Source: a virus
DNA length: 23,772 nt
Direction: 5' to 3' (one strand)
Virus record (IMG/VR): IMGVR_UViG_3300042924_001470
Location: 1 to 23,772 of that record
Shown here: piece by piece, positions 1 to 6,552 of the stretch
Layout of the letters: every line of letters begins with the position of its first letter
Position numbering within the stretch: position 1 is the stretch's first letter
The notes under the pieces: model-generated
The model's input: the letters and a program-made list of their open reading frames with translations, nothing else
Database searches by the model: none
What the model was told of the DNA's origin: nothing
Position numbers and translations under genes: made by a program

Positions 1-138
1 TACCTTCTTAGTGTAATCTCTGAATTCAGTTGCAAGCTGTGTTGATAAACCTGTTATAAATCTATCATAAGCAGTTTTTGGCTTCTCAGCTTCCTGAGTA
101 GTGATACCAAAGTCCTCAAGAAAATCAAATTCTGCCAT
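1..138 (-). CDS. Partial phage protein, N-terminal 46 residues
   Basis: The gene starts with ATG at 138 and runs off the left edge without a stop, so only 46 residues are visible (MAEFDFLEDFG at the start). The visible part is acidic at first and then amphipathic, ending TEFRDYTKKV. It follows the tail-chaperone-like gene and a 40-codon overlapping gene whose stop lies inside it, so it probably belongs to the tail or neck module. The pattern of a short acidic start followed by a helix of the 'RFxxxLSxxLxxEFRDY' kind is reminiscent of HK97 gp10-like or minor tail proteins, but that is a weak resemblance. No function can be assigned from this fragment. Confidence 0.6.
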   Translation of the reverse strand, partial: MAEFDFLEDFGITTQEAEKPKTAYDRFITGLSTQLATEFRDYTKKV

Positions 139-247
139 TACTTAATATGCGTTTATGTTCGTTCTCATCTACTATTCTAAAGTAGTTCATCCAAAATAAT
201 GATGTCACATAAGGCTGTTGTGTAATTTTTCCCACACTGAGTCCCAT
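125..247 (-). CDS. Small 40-aa overlapping tail-module protein, possible frameshift product
   Basis: A 40-codon frame (MGLSVGKITQQPYVTSLFWM at the start, ending KRILSNGRI) begins with ATG at 247 inside the 3' end of the upstream 237-residue gene and ends with TGA at 125-127, inside the start of the next gene. It lies in the -1 frame of the upstream gene. Its composition looks protein-like and it fills an otherwise empty 66-base gap. It could be translated from its own ATG or by -1 frameshifting at the run GGGAAAAA (minus strand, 233-226). Tail assembly chaperone genes of many long-tailed phages use such a -1 shift. The slippery heptamer is not in the ideal phase here, so independent initiation is at least as likely. 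Confidence 0.5.
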   Translation of the reverse strand: MGLSVGKITQQPYVTSLFWMNYFRIVDENEHKRILSNGRI

Positions 248-918
248 TTCTTTTGATAGTCTATGTAAGATAGTGGTCCAAGTGAACCATTCTGAATCTT
301 TAATTCCTGATTCATCTGACTCATCTGCATATTCACTCTCACCATCTGTATCCCTAATATAGCGTTCTTCTGCTTTTTTGAGTAGTGCAAAAAAAAACTA
401 AAGAAGTTTAAAAATTCATCACCAGGGAAATGTTCTTTAAATAAATGATATCTATTATCATTAGGATTAAGTAATCTACCTCTATCATCCTCTTGACAAT
501 ATTCCATACCTTTCTCAAGGTACATAATTGCTAATGCTTGACATGGATCTTGGCTAATGTCTTCAATCAACTTTAAGTCAATAATCTGTCCAGTAGCAAC
601 ATGAGAGAAGTTCTTTTCCAGCCTGTACTCTTTACCATTGATAGTAATGAATTCTTTTGGCTCAGTATATTGATAACTACTCAACATCTTAAGCAAGTGA
701 TTGGATGCCTCCTGAACACTTGAGATATCAGAGTTCTTAATCTTATTGATTGACTCACCACTGAATATACTAAGTAACTGACATTGGAAAATTAAAAACT
801 GTGTGATGTCCTCTTCTTTCTGTTCCTTGATAGCATCAGCCATCATTAACCATTTAGTCATTTGCTCTGGGCTACAATCAGCAATGGTTTTTGGTAGTTT
901 AATATCTAGTTGTTTCAT
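205..918 (-). CDS. Probable tail assembly chaperone-like protein
   Basis: This 237-residue protein has an alpha-helical N-terminal half, then a short segment around residues 92-105 (TINGKEYRLEKNFSHVATGQ) that reads like the 'element then ATGQIIDL' core of Bacteroidota phage proteins found just upstream of tape measure genes. The C-terminal half is helical and rich in Met and Gln. It overlaps the terminase large subunit gene by four bases (ATGA), so the two are translationally coupled. The small overlapping gene at its 3' end fits the two-product layout of tail chaperones such as lambda G/GT. I infer the role from position and general look. No catalytic motif is present. Alternatives are an uncharacterised structural or neck protein. 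Confidence 0.5.
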   Translation of the reverse strand: MKQLDIKLPKTIADCSPEQMTKWLMMADAIKEQKEEDITQFLIFQCQLLSIFSGESINKIKNSDISSVQEASNHLLKMLSSYQYTEPKEFITINGKEYRLEKNFSHVATGQIIDLKLIEDISQDPCQALAIMYLEKGMEYCQEDDRGRLLNPNDNRYHLFKEHFPGDEFLNFFSFFLHYSKKQKNAILGIQMVRVNMQMSQMNQELKIQNGSLGPLSYIDYQKKWDSVWEKLHNSLM

Positions 919-2117
919 ACTCTTAATGCCATGTATCTGCCTCGGTTTGTAAACTCTTTCTTACTATGCCATGCTAATGCTGTAGATATAACTCCATCAT
1001 CATGCAATCCTGATGGTGCAGAATAAGTTACATTCCTTGTGTTTGGATTGTAAATATAGGAATAATTTTCAAGCTCATCTATCAACCATTGTTCATTGAT
1101 AATTGATATTGACTCCTGTTCAAATGCTACAGCAAGGTCCTCAATAATAATGGGCTTTGTCTTAGAGCTGGTAACAAATGGATGGATTAGATTCTTACAC
1201 CTGGACTGAAGCATTTCATAGAATACATCACCTTGATTGTTTACCTCCACCAATGTAGTTGCATTATATTGCTTGATGATAGTTGCTACCTTCTCAATGA
1301 TTTTGCTCCATTCATCATGTCTCCATCTGTGAGCTGTGACCATGTGACCATCTTGATTGAGAATAGTTAATACAGTGTAGTCATCAGCTCTACCAATATC
1401 TAATCCTCCATACATCTTAGCTGTCTTGACTCCAGCTTTAATACAGTTGCTTACGTTTTTAAATATACCAGATGCATTATCTATAAACTCAGCCATGTAC
1501 TCTTGTCTGAATACAATATCAGGTAGTGATCTCTTTCTCTCTTCCAGTTCTCTTGGATCAATCATTGGATTATCATAAGAAGTGAAATGAAAGTAAGCAT
1601 ACCTATCATCATAGTTAGGTTGCATACATAATCTATGAAAGTGATTCTTACCTTTTGGAGTAGAGATAAATATTATCTTCTTACCTTTCACCAGGACAGT
1701 TGCACTAAGTACCTCATCCCAAAGCTCAGGTCTAGTAAATGCCATTTCATCTACTACCATGTAATCAAATGTATTACCTCTGATATTATCTGGTCTTTCA
1801 CCTGAAAAGAATTCTATGGTAGATCCGAATCCTGTAATCATTAAGTCTGATCTATTGAATGAAAATAAACCACTTGCTGATGTTGCTCTTTCCATTTCAG
1901 AGAATACTTTCTTCCCTTGCTTATATACTGGAGTTACCCAAGCAATTTTACAACCTTTATCATTGATGGCCCAGTATAACAATTGGTTGATTCCAAGCAT
2001 GGTCTTACCAAACTGTCTACCAATATTTAGAGCATAGTATTTCTCATGGCCATGGTTAATAGCATCATGAATTGTTCTCTGATTATCATGTGGTTTATAA
2101 CCTTTGACTGTACTCAT
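915..2117 (-). CDS. terL: Terminase large subunit (packaging ATPase and nuclease)
   Basis: This 400-residue protein is the DNA-packaging motor of the phage. The ATPase domain shows a Walker A at residues 33-39 (GRQFGKT), an adenine-binding Q near residue 13, a Walker B with catalytic acid at 118-124 (DYMVVDE) and a coupling motif at 152-156 (STPKG). The RNase H-like nuclease domain shows the expected acids: D240 in GLDIG, E291 in LVEVNNQGD and D373/D374 in LHDDG. The length is typical for a compact terminase. Its ATG overlaps the small subunit stop by four bases, and its own stop overlaps the next start by four. It docks on the portal vertex and cuts concatemeric DNA. Family assignment is firm. 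Confidence 0.95.
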   Translation of the reverse strand: MSTVKGYKPHDNQRTIHDAINHGHEKYYALNIGRQFGKTMLGINQLLYWAINDKGCKIAWVTPVYKQGKKVFSEMERATSASGLFSFNRSDLMITGFGSTIEFFSGERPDNIRGNTFDYMVVDEMAFTRPELWDEVLSATVLVKGKKIIFISTPKGKNHFHRLCMQPNYDDRYAYFHFTSYDNPMIDPRELEERKRSLPDIVFRQEYMAEFIDNASGIFKNVSNCIKAGVKTAKMYGGLDIGRADDYTVLTILNQDGHMVTAHRWRHDEWSKIIEKVATIIKQYNATTLVEVNNQGDVFYEMLQSRCKNLIHPFVTSSKTKPIIIEDLAVAFEQESISIINEQWLIDELENYSYIYNPNTRNVTYSAPSGLHDDGVISTALAWHSKKEFTNRGRYMALRV

Positions 2118-2512
2118 TCAAAGTCAAACTTCTCTACATTTTTAGTCTCAAGTTGTTGTCTATCATGCATGCCAAGTCTATTCTTAGCATAGAAGATTCC
2201 TTTACCTTCATTACCAACAATGTCAATGGCTAAGCCTTTAAATAGGTTATCTATTTTTTTGATAGTGTCCGATTTGAGTTTGTCATCAGAGTCCAACCAT
2301 CTGTAATATGTATCTCTGACAATACTCTGCTCCTTCCTTACAATAGGAATCCAAATTCTAAGGAAATAGTCTATTGTTGGAATATGTCTATCCAATACCA
2401 TAACAATATCTCCTTTATTAGATATCATTTCTTTTTTGTGGGTAAGACACTCCTCAATATAGATATGAGCAAGTTCCTCCAGATGCATTATAAATTCATC
2501 GGAATATGCCAT
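2114..2512 (-). CDS. terS: Terminase small subunit
   Basis: This 132-residue protein sits directly upstream of the large subunit with an ATGA overlap, the usual arrangement. The N-terminal half is helical, as expected for the DNA-binding helix-turn-helix domain of small terminases. The C-terminus has the recognisable tail 'FYAKNRLGMHDRQQLETKNVEKFDFE', of the kind found in small subunits of Bacteroidota phages (an aromatic-containing helix, 'W/HDK/R-Q-E' and a short acidic end), here split by me only for reading. It would recognise the packaging start site and load the large subunit. A 23-base gap separates it from the sugar amidotransferase gene, with no promoter visible in between. Confidence 0.85.
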   Translation of the reverse strand: MAYSDEFIMHLEELAHIYIEECLTHKKEMISNKGDIVMVLDRHIPTIDYFLRIWIPIVRKEQSIVRDTYYRWLDSDDKLKSDTIKKIDNLFKGLAIDIVGNEGKGIFYAKNRLGMHDRQQLETKNVEKFDFE

Positions 2513-2535
2513 TGTTATTATAATTTATTGTTCGA

Positions 2536-3603
2536 TTAATTACAGTATTTGATATAGAATGTATAAGGTACCACTTTAAGTTTAGCAAGTATCCAGATAA
2601 CATGCTTATATTTTTTGAAGTCATACTTCTCAAAGTTATCTCTGCTCCCCATTCTCATATTTACAAGTCTTAGCATTCTTTCAGCACTTGTTCCAAGTTT
2701 TGTGAAATCAAATTCTGACTTTATGCTAAACTTCTCTTTTGCCTCTTCTTTAGTTAGCTTTCCACTTCTGACTTGAGCAGAAAGATATACAATTCTTTTA
2801 TCAATATTAAACTTTTCAGGTAGAAGGAATGATCCAACAAACTCAGTATAGACATTCTCACAATGTTTTCCACCATAATCTTGCCAGTTGATTAGTCTTT
2901 TCATTTCAGCCTCCATTGTATCTCTATCAAATCCATAATGAAATGGTCTGACATTCTTGATACCTATCAAGGCATAGAATAATTGGTCCTTGAAAGTGAA
3001 AAGAGGATAGTTGTGAAGCTTCAGTCCTGTATACTTATTATAAACTGACTGAATATATTTAGCATCCATGTAGGTCCATCCTTTTGGGGTTGATCCTTCA
3101 GTTCTGAAGTCATGACCATTGAGAATGTATTTAATACCATATTTGTAGGCTGTGTCATACATTAGCTTAGTCATTGCTATGTCATTTGGAATATCAGCAT
3201 CTGGAATACCGGCAGCAAGGAATGAATCATTCAATCTATCATACTCAGCTTTATTAACATTGTATGTTATTAAGTCTACATTAAGTTGTTTGACTAATTG
3301 AGTCATATTGTGAATAGCCTCTGGAGCATTCCAGTTATTATCAAAGTGTATAACAAGAGGCTTAAGATTCCAATATCTTACAGCTGTATACAGAAGAGTG
3401 CTGGAGTCAATCCCTCCAGATATTCCCATAATGCAGTCATAGGTCTTATTATTACCTTTGGCTCTTATCTCTTTGATGATATGCTTAAGCTCATGAGGAT
3501 TAGCTTGTAGTTCAAGTTCATCATGTAGGTCACAGTACTCGCATTGTTTTTCTGTTATAACTGTTATTGACTCATCAAATAAACAGCGTGGACATTCTTT
3601 CAT
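2536..3603 (-). CDS. N-acetyl sugar amidotransferase, WbpG/PseA-like PP-loop enzyme
   Basis: This 355-residue protein matches the WbpG/PseA/LegF family in order and length. It has a zinc-ribbon-like start with CPRC (4-7) and CEYC (21-24), then an ATP pyrophosphatase PP-loop SGGIDSS (62-68), a second nucleotide-site segment NGHDFRTEG, and the family's C-terminal element around LLPEKFNIDKRIVYLSAQV followed by a SGKLTKEEA stretch. Known members convert a UDP-linked N-acetyl sugar acid amide or acetamido group to an amidine for O-antigen or flagellin glycans, usually with HisH- and HisF-like partners. No such partners are in this window, so ammonia would come from elsewhere. It is followed upstream by a glycosyltransferase gene, and together they look like a cargo pair inserted between regulators and terminase. 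Confidence 0.85.
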   Translation of the reverse strand: MKECPRCLFDESITVITEKQCEYCDLHDELELQANPHELKHIIKEIRAKGNNKTYDCIMGISGGIDSSTLLYTAVRYWNLKPLVIHFDNNWNAPEAIHNMTQLVKQLNVDLITYNVNKAEYDRLNDSFLAAGIPDADIPNDIAMTKLMYDTAYKYGIKYILNGHDFRTEGSTPKGWTYMDAKYIQSVYNKYTGLKLHNYPLFTFKDQLFYALIGIKNVRPFHYGFDRDTMEAEMKRLINWQDYGGKHCENVYTEFVGSFLLPEKFNIDKRIVYLSAQVRSGKLTKEEAKEKFSIKSEFDFTKLGTSAERMLRLVNMRMGSRDNFEKYDFKKYKHVIWILAKLKVVPYTFYIKYCN

Positions 3604-3629
3604 AGTTGATAAAGTTATGATATAAATTG

Positions 3630-4331
3630 CTAATATAGTAATTTTTTAAGTTCTGTAAAATCTTTCTCAAGTATACCAGGTGAACATCTTTCAGACCTAA
3701 GTATTCCATCCCAATGATCTTTAAATTTATGCTTGTTGTTCCATTTGTTTGTTGAGATTGAAAGTAGTTGCACTGATTTATCACATTCTAGTATTCCAAT
3801 TTCTTGTTTAGTTTTTACTGCCTTCAGCCACATGGACCAATCAAGACCAGAATTAAGTCTTTGATCAAATGGAGTATAGTTAATTTTCTCAAGGAATTCT
3901 CTATTTAGAAATCTACCAATACCAATAGGCTCATTCTTTCTCATGTTGTCCTTGTATCCTTTCCAGTGTACTAATCTTATTGAATCAGATACATCAGCAA
4001 AGTGAGATCCAAGCATTCCAATCATTCCAAAATCTTTACTATGCTCTTTGCATCTTTCAATGTATTGGTCACTGCACCAGTCAGATGATCCCATGAAGAT
4101 TACAGCATCAGGATTATAATTCTTTGAAGCTTGGAATCCTGTGTTCCATTTATTACCTAATGGATCATTATCAATGGATATGAATTCACAATCAAATTCT
4201 TTTGCAATTTCTTTTGCTTCATTCTCATGACCTAAAATAATAGGAGTCACACCTTGTTTAATAAGTCTTGAGATAGTTAACCTAAGCAAAGGAAATCTAC
4301 CAAAAACAGGTATTGGAGCAGTTACTATCAT
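3630..4331 (-). CDS. Glycosyltransferase family 2-like protein (GT-A fold)
   Basis: This 233-residue protein begins with a Rossmann-like strand and helix (MIVTAPIPVFGRFPLLRLTI) and continues with the GT-A pattern 'LGNKWNTGFQASKN' followed by DAVIFMGSSDW (76-85), where SSDW stands in place of the DxD metal-binding motif. A later 'SGLDWSMWLK' segment (161-170) matches the acceptor-side acidic region of family 2 enzymes. It would transfer a sugar from a nucleotide donor, in the cytoplasm. It lies 26 bases upstream of the WbpG-like gene, and its start overlaps the upstream stop by four bases. The donor and acceptor are unknown. The missing second Asp of DxD is a caveat, though single-Asp versions occur in active enzymes. 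Confidence 0.75.
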   Translation of the reverse strand: MIVTAPIPVFGRFPLLRLTISRLIKQGVTPIILGHENEAKEIAKEFDCEFISIDNDPLGNKWNTGFQASKNYNPDAVIFMGSSDWCSDQYIERCKEHSKDFGMIGMLGSHFADVSDSIRLVHWKGYKDNMRKNEPIGIGRFLNREFLEKINYTPFDQRLNSGLDWSMWLKAVKTKQEIGILECDKSVQLLSISTNKWNNKHKFKDHWDGILRSERCSPGILEKDFTELKKLLY

Positions 4332-4564
4332 TGTTTAATTCCTATAAAGTGAATTCTTGGAGTTAATTGTTCTTCTTTATTTAAAGAATTTACCAATCTT
4401 CCCATAGCATTTCTTATGTAAGAGTTACAGCATGTCTTAAGTTTTCCATGACCATTTGTTTCATGCCAGGTTGCTAATTCTTTTTTTAAAGGATTGCTTA
4501 AATGGAAGCTTTTTGTTTTTTTAAATCTTTCAGCTTGTGCTAATAGTTCTTCACTTAGATTCAT
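4328..4564 (-). CDS. Hypothetical phage protein, 78 aa
   Basis: I do not recognise a characterised family. The 78 residues are basic and helical, with a central segment HETNGHGKLKTCCNSYIRNA that contains a Cys pair and a His. This kind of short 'K-x-C-C-x-x-x-I-R-x-A' helix occurs in small proteins near terminase genes of Bacteroidota phages, but I know no function. It overlaps the membrane-protein gene upstream by 14 bases and the glycosyltransferase gene downstream by four, so it is part of the same operon. A DNA-binding or packaging-accessory role is possible but unsupported. Confidence 0.6.
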   Translation of the reverse strand: MNLSEELLAQAERFKKTKSFHLSNPLKKELATWHETNGHGKLKTCCNSYIRNAMGRLVNSLNKEEQLTPRIHFIGIKQ

Positions 4565-4763
4565 AAAGTAAAATTAAATCAGATAATAAATAAGTAATAA
4601 ATGCCAAGCCAATAAGATGCCATTCAATTATTGCTGAAGTAACTAATGCTATCCAGAATGACAAACAACTCTGACAATTGAATGGTTTAAAATCAAGGAG
4701 ATTGAAGCTCAGGAATGCTCTCGCTAATCCTATTGGCATTGTTATTATAATCAGATAAATCAT
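4551..4763 (-). CDS. Small membrane protein with a CxxC segment
   Basis: The 70-residue product is very hydrophobic, with two predicted transmembrane stretches (about residues 2-20 and 38-66) separated by FKPFNCQSCLSFW. A CxxC followed by FW at the head of a membrane helix is a recurring layout in small phage membrane proteins of this host group. The first ATG (4763) creates a 71-base overlap with the sigma-like gene; an ATG at 4739 (MPIGLARAF) would shorten it to 47 bases and is a reasonable alternative. The role is unknown; an inner-membrane protein involved in superinfection exclusion or lysis control is conceivable. Confidence 0.6.
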   Translation of the reverse strand: MIYLIIITMPIGLARAFLSFNLLDFKPFNCQSCLSFWIALVTSAIIEWHLIGLAFITYLLSDLILLYESK

Positions 4764-5193
4764 ATTTGAATTGTTTAATTGCTAAATGTATGGTATCTAA
4801 ACTGATACCTGTCAGTGTTCTTATTTCTCTATAGGTCATACCCATTAGATGCATCTTAGTAATTTCTTTAGTGAAAAGTTTCTGATCATCTGTAGGAGAT
4901 TCATGTAAATATGTATCTAATAACTGCTGAGCTTCTGTGACATGATATTCATCTTCTGATTGAATATTGATATCTAGAAGCTCTTCGTGCAGTTTGTATT
5001 GTTTATTAAATGTTGAATCTCTCCACTTATATTGGTTGTAAGCATATCTAGCAAACACTCTTGGAAGATCCTCTTGTTTGATATTGAGTTCACAGACCAA
5101 TAGATAGACGTGACTAACCAGGTCTCTTGATATTGGATTTCCTCCAGTAATCTTGTTTGCGATGATATAAGCTTCAGTTTTCCAGAAATGCAC
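4693..5193 (-). CDS. Sigma-70 region 4-like transcription factor
   Basis: This 166-residue protein has a helical N-terminal half and a helix-turn-helix near the C-terminus, at about residues 116-140: MTYREIRTLTGISLDTIHL. The pattern 'G-M-T-Y-R-E-I-x-x-x-T-G-I-S-x-x-T-I' is typical of region 4 of ECF-type sigma factors. A region 2 is not obvious in the N-terminal half. No ATG is available in frame downstream of the previous stop, so GTG at 5193 is taken as the start. It follows the HTH gene after an 8-base gap. It would direct host RNA polymerase to phage late promoters or act as an activator. Placement ahead of the terminase and tail genes fits late-gene control; this is inferred. Confidence 0.6.
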   Translation of the reverse strand: MHFWKTEAYIIANKITGGNPISRDLVSHVYLLVCELNIKQEDLPRVFARYAYNQYKWRDSTFNKQYKLHEELLDINIQSEDEYHVTEAQQLLDTYLHESPTDDQKLFTKEITKMHLMGMTYREIRTLTGISLDTIHLAIKQFKYDLSDYNNNANRISESIPELQSP

Positions 5194-5201
5194 ATGTAAA
5201 A

Positions 5202-5423
5202 TTATTGATTTTTACCATACCAATTAAACCATTTGATATAGAAATCTTCAGAGACTTTATTATCATTAAGAAATCTAGACATTTGAGCATTAGTTACACC
5301 AATATCTTCAGCTACGTGAGTTTGTTTATATCTGTTATTGATTTTATAAACCGTCTCTTCTTGCATCCATTTCTTAAGATTATGGTCAAAGTCTCTAAGA
5401 TAGATTGTGATTGTTCTTACCAT
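5202..5423 (-). CDS. Small helix-turn-helix DNA-binding protein
   Basis: The 73-residue product contains a Cro/CI-like helix-turn-helix at about residues 34-58: KQTHVAEDIGVTNAQMSRFL, with the usual Ala, Gly and hydrophobic spacing. A basic and aromatic N-terminal arm (IYLRDFDHNLKKWMQEE) precedes it and the C-terminus is short and aromatic. It overlaps the stop of the tiny membrane gene upstream by seven bases and is followed by the sigma-like gene. A role as a phage repressor or late regulator is likely. Similar short proteins in temperate phages act as Cro-like switches, but no operator can be tied to it here. Confidence 0.65.
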   Translation of the reverse strand: MVRTITIYLRDFDHNLKKWMQEETVYKINNRYKQTHVAEDIGVTNAQMSRFLNDNKVSEDFYIKWFNWYGKNQ

Positions 5424-5587
5424 ATTTTGTAAAGATTATAAATGTAGTAGATAAAAGCTAATAAAAATACTATTATAATTCCCATGCTACCAAACATCAT
5501 GTTAACACCATATAAAAAAACACTTACAAATATCACCCAGATTAAGCATATCAATGCCCAAATTCCGAACATTTTTATTCTTTCCAT
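5417..5587 (-). CDS. Tiny two-helix membrane protein, 56 aa
   Basis: This 56-codon gene starts with ATG at 5587 and ends with TAA at 5417-5419. Its start overlaps the stop of the DUF3127 gene by one base (TAATG) and its stop overlaps the HTH gene start by seven bases. That tight coupling on both sides strongly supports translation. The sequence (MERIKMFGIWALICLIWVIF at the start) has a transmembrane helix at about residues 8-28 and a second at 36-52, with a Gly/Met/Asn turn between them and an aromatic C-terminus. Function is unknown; a holin-like or exclusion protein is possible. Confidence 0.6.
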   Translation of the reverse strand: MERIKMFGIWALICLIWVIFVSVFLYGVNMMFGSMGIIIVFLLAFIYYIYNLYKIW

Positions 5588-5862
5588 TAGAATAGCTTAG
5601 ATTTTACCTCAAGTACATTCAATGTGTTGTAGTGAGTTTCTTTGTATGCTTTACCTCTTAATTCAAACACAAGCTCTACTGTATCATTCACCTGGATAAA
5701 ATCTAGTAGATATATCTTATCATTCACTAATTGGAATTTTACTTCTTGCGGATATTTATTATCTCCTACTCTAAGGATAAACTCTTGTACTCTGAATTTT
5801 TCAGACACTTGCTTTGCTGGCAATTTGTTAATGATTGCTCCTTCTAATTTAAATTGATTCAT
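5587..5862 (-). CDS. DUF3127 OB-fold-like protein
   Basis: The 91-residue product reads as a small all-beta protein: EGAIINKLPAKQ, VQEFILRVGDNKYPQEVKFQ, then VNDTVELVFELRGKAY and NTLNVLEV. This order (start strand with 'I-x-x-L-P', the 'QEFIL' strand, 'YPQEVKFQ', 'V-G/N-D-x-V-x-V-x-F-x-x-R-G') matches DUF3127, a short SSB-like family common in Bacteroidota chromosomes and phages. It probably binds single-stranded DNA or serves as an accessory for replication or recombination. It sits in the operon a short way downstream of the ERF/exonuclease pair, which fits such a role. The stop overlaps the next start by one base. Confidence 0.75.
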   Translation of the reverse strand: MNQFKLEGAIINKLPAKQVSEKFRVQEFILRVGDNKYPQEVKFQLVNDKIYLLDFIQVNDTVELVFELRGKAYKETHYNTLNVLEVKSKLF

Positions 5863-5863
5863 A

Positions 5864-6052
5864 TTATTTGTTTTTGATATAATTACTTAATTGTTTCTCT
5901 TCATGCTTGATAGATTTATTTACACTCTTTAGAAGTTTTTTTCCTATCTCCATATTTTCAATTATAAATTTTTTTCTTAAATGTAGCTCTTCAATTAAAA
6001 ACTCTTGTCCTTCAATCCATAAGTCTACTGACTTTTTAAAATCTTCATTCAT
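5864..6052 (-). CDS. Hypothetical coiled-coil protein, 62 aa
   Basis: This 62-residue protein is highly charged and predicted to be almost wholly helical, with heptad-like spacing of Leu and Ile (FLIEELHLRKKFIIENMEIG). It has no recognisable domain. It lies one base upstream of the DUF3127 gene and directly after the hairpin terminator, from which it is separated by about 25 bases that contain no promoter consensus, so it must be transcribed by read-through or from a different promoter type. Function is unknown. Confidence 0.55.
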   Translation of the reverse strand: MNEDFKKSVDLWIEGQEFLIEELHLRKKFIIENMEIGKKLLKSVNKSIKHEEKQLSNYIKNK

Positions 6053-6074
6053 ATTATTTGTTTACTTGTTACTT

Positions 6075-6134
6075 AAAAAACCCCTCCAACTGTATTGTAA
6101 TTGTATTGCCAGACTTCGAGTAACTGGAGGGGTT
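6075..6134 (-). terminator. Long-loop hairpin terminator after the recombination operon
   Basis: On the minus strand a perfect ten-base stem (AACCCCTCCA with TGGAGGGGTT, arms at 6125-6134 and 6079-6088) encloses a 36-base loop and is followed by six U residues (6080-6075). It lies just after the stop of the 6151 gene. Stem strength and U tract fit an intrinsic terminator, but the loop is far longer than usual. Confidence 0.7.
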
Positions 6135-6150
6135 GGCATTTCCTAGGTGC

Positions 6151-6363
6151 CTATACTACTTTCTCAGGGAATGGGACCTCAAGTCTCATTTTTGCTACTT
6201 CAATCTCTGCTCTTATTGTTAGAGCTTTTGCATAGTCATCAGCCATAGCTGCTACAGATGAATGAGGTTGTATGTACTCAGATGCATACCCATTTCCACT
6301 TGCTGATAACAAGCCTTGCATTGCAGCGATCATTGCTTGTTGGTAAAATTCTTTCTCTGTCAT
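6151..6363 (-). CDS. Hypothetical phage protein, 70 aa
   Basis: The 70-residue product begins MTEKEFYQQAMIAAMQGLLS and continues with a Ser/Ala-rich middle and 'AMADDYAKALTIRAEIE'. Small proteins of this layout, with a helix, a variable linker and an 'A-x-x-A-D-x-x-x-x-x-L' helix, are frequent in phage replication regions, but I know no function. It overlaps the upstream 63-residue gene by four bases and ends 17 bases before the terminator, so it is the last gene of the recombination operon. Confidence 0.6.
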   Translation of the reverse strand: MTEKEFYQQAMIAAMQGLLSASGNGYASEYIQPHSSVAAMADDYAKALTIRAEIEVAKMRLEVPFPEKVV

Positions 6364-6551
6364 TTCTTATTGTTTAAATTGTTAAATTCATTAAATTCTT
6401 CTTGTTCAACTCTCTTGATAGTTAGCTCATTATCTTCTGTAGTGAAGCTGATGCACCATCTGTGATTCTGTTCTGATAGTGCCTCCCCAATATCTCTAGC
6501 TACTTGCCACTGATCTATACCTGACTTTATTATAAAATATCTTGTATACAT
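6360..6551 (-). CDS. Hypothetical protein, 63 aa
   Basis: I do not recognise this 63-residue product (MYTRYFIIKSGIDQWQVARD at the start). It shows a beta strand, an amphipathic helix, a second strand (HRWCISFTTEDNELTIKRV) and a low-complexity acidic and Asn-rich tail (EEFNEFNNLNNKK). It is coupled to neighbours: one base after the exonuclease gene and a four-base overlap with the next gene. Its position suggests a small accessory of the recombination operon. Confidence 0.55.
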   Translation of the reverse strand: MYTRYFIIKSGIDQWQVARDIGEALSEQNHRWCISFTTEDNELTIKRVEQEEFNEFNNLNNKK

Positions 6552-6552
6552 A

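Noticed and set aside
226-233. GGGAAAAA as a classic -1 slippery site
   Set aside because: The heptamer GGGAAAA is out of the X-XXY-YYZ phase relative to the 237-aa frame, so I keep frameshifting only as one possibility.
4974-5195. A 73-codon frame starting with ATG at 5195
   Set aside because: It lies in another frame of the sigma-like gene, which shows a clear helix-turn-helix and needs only a GTG start.
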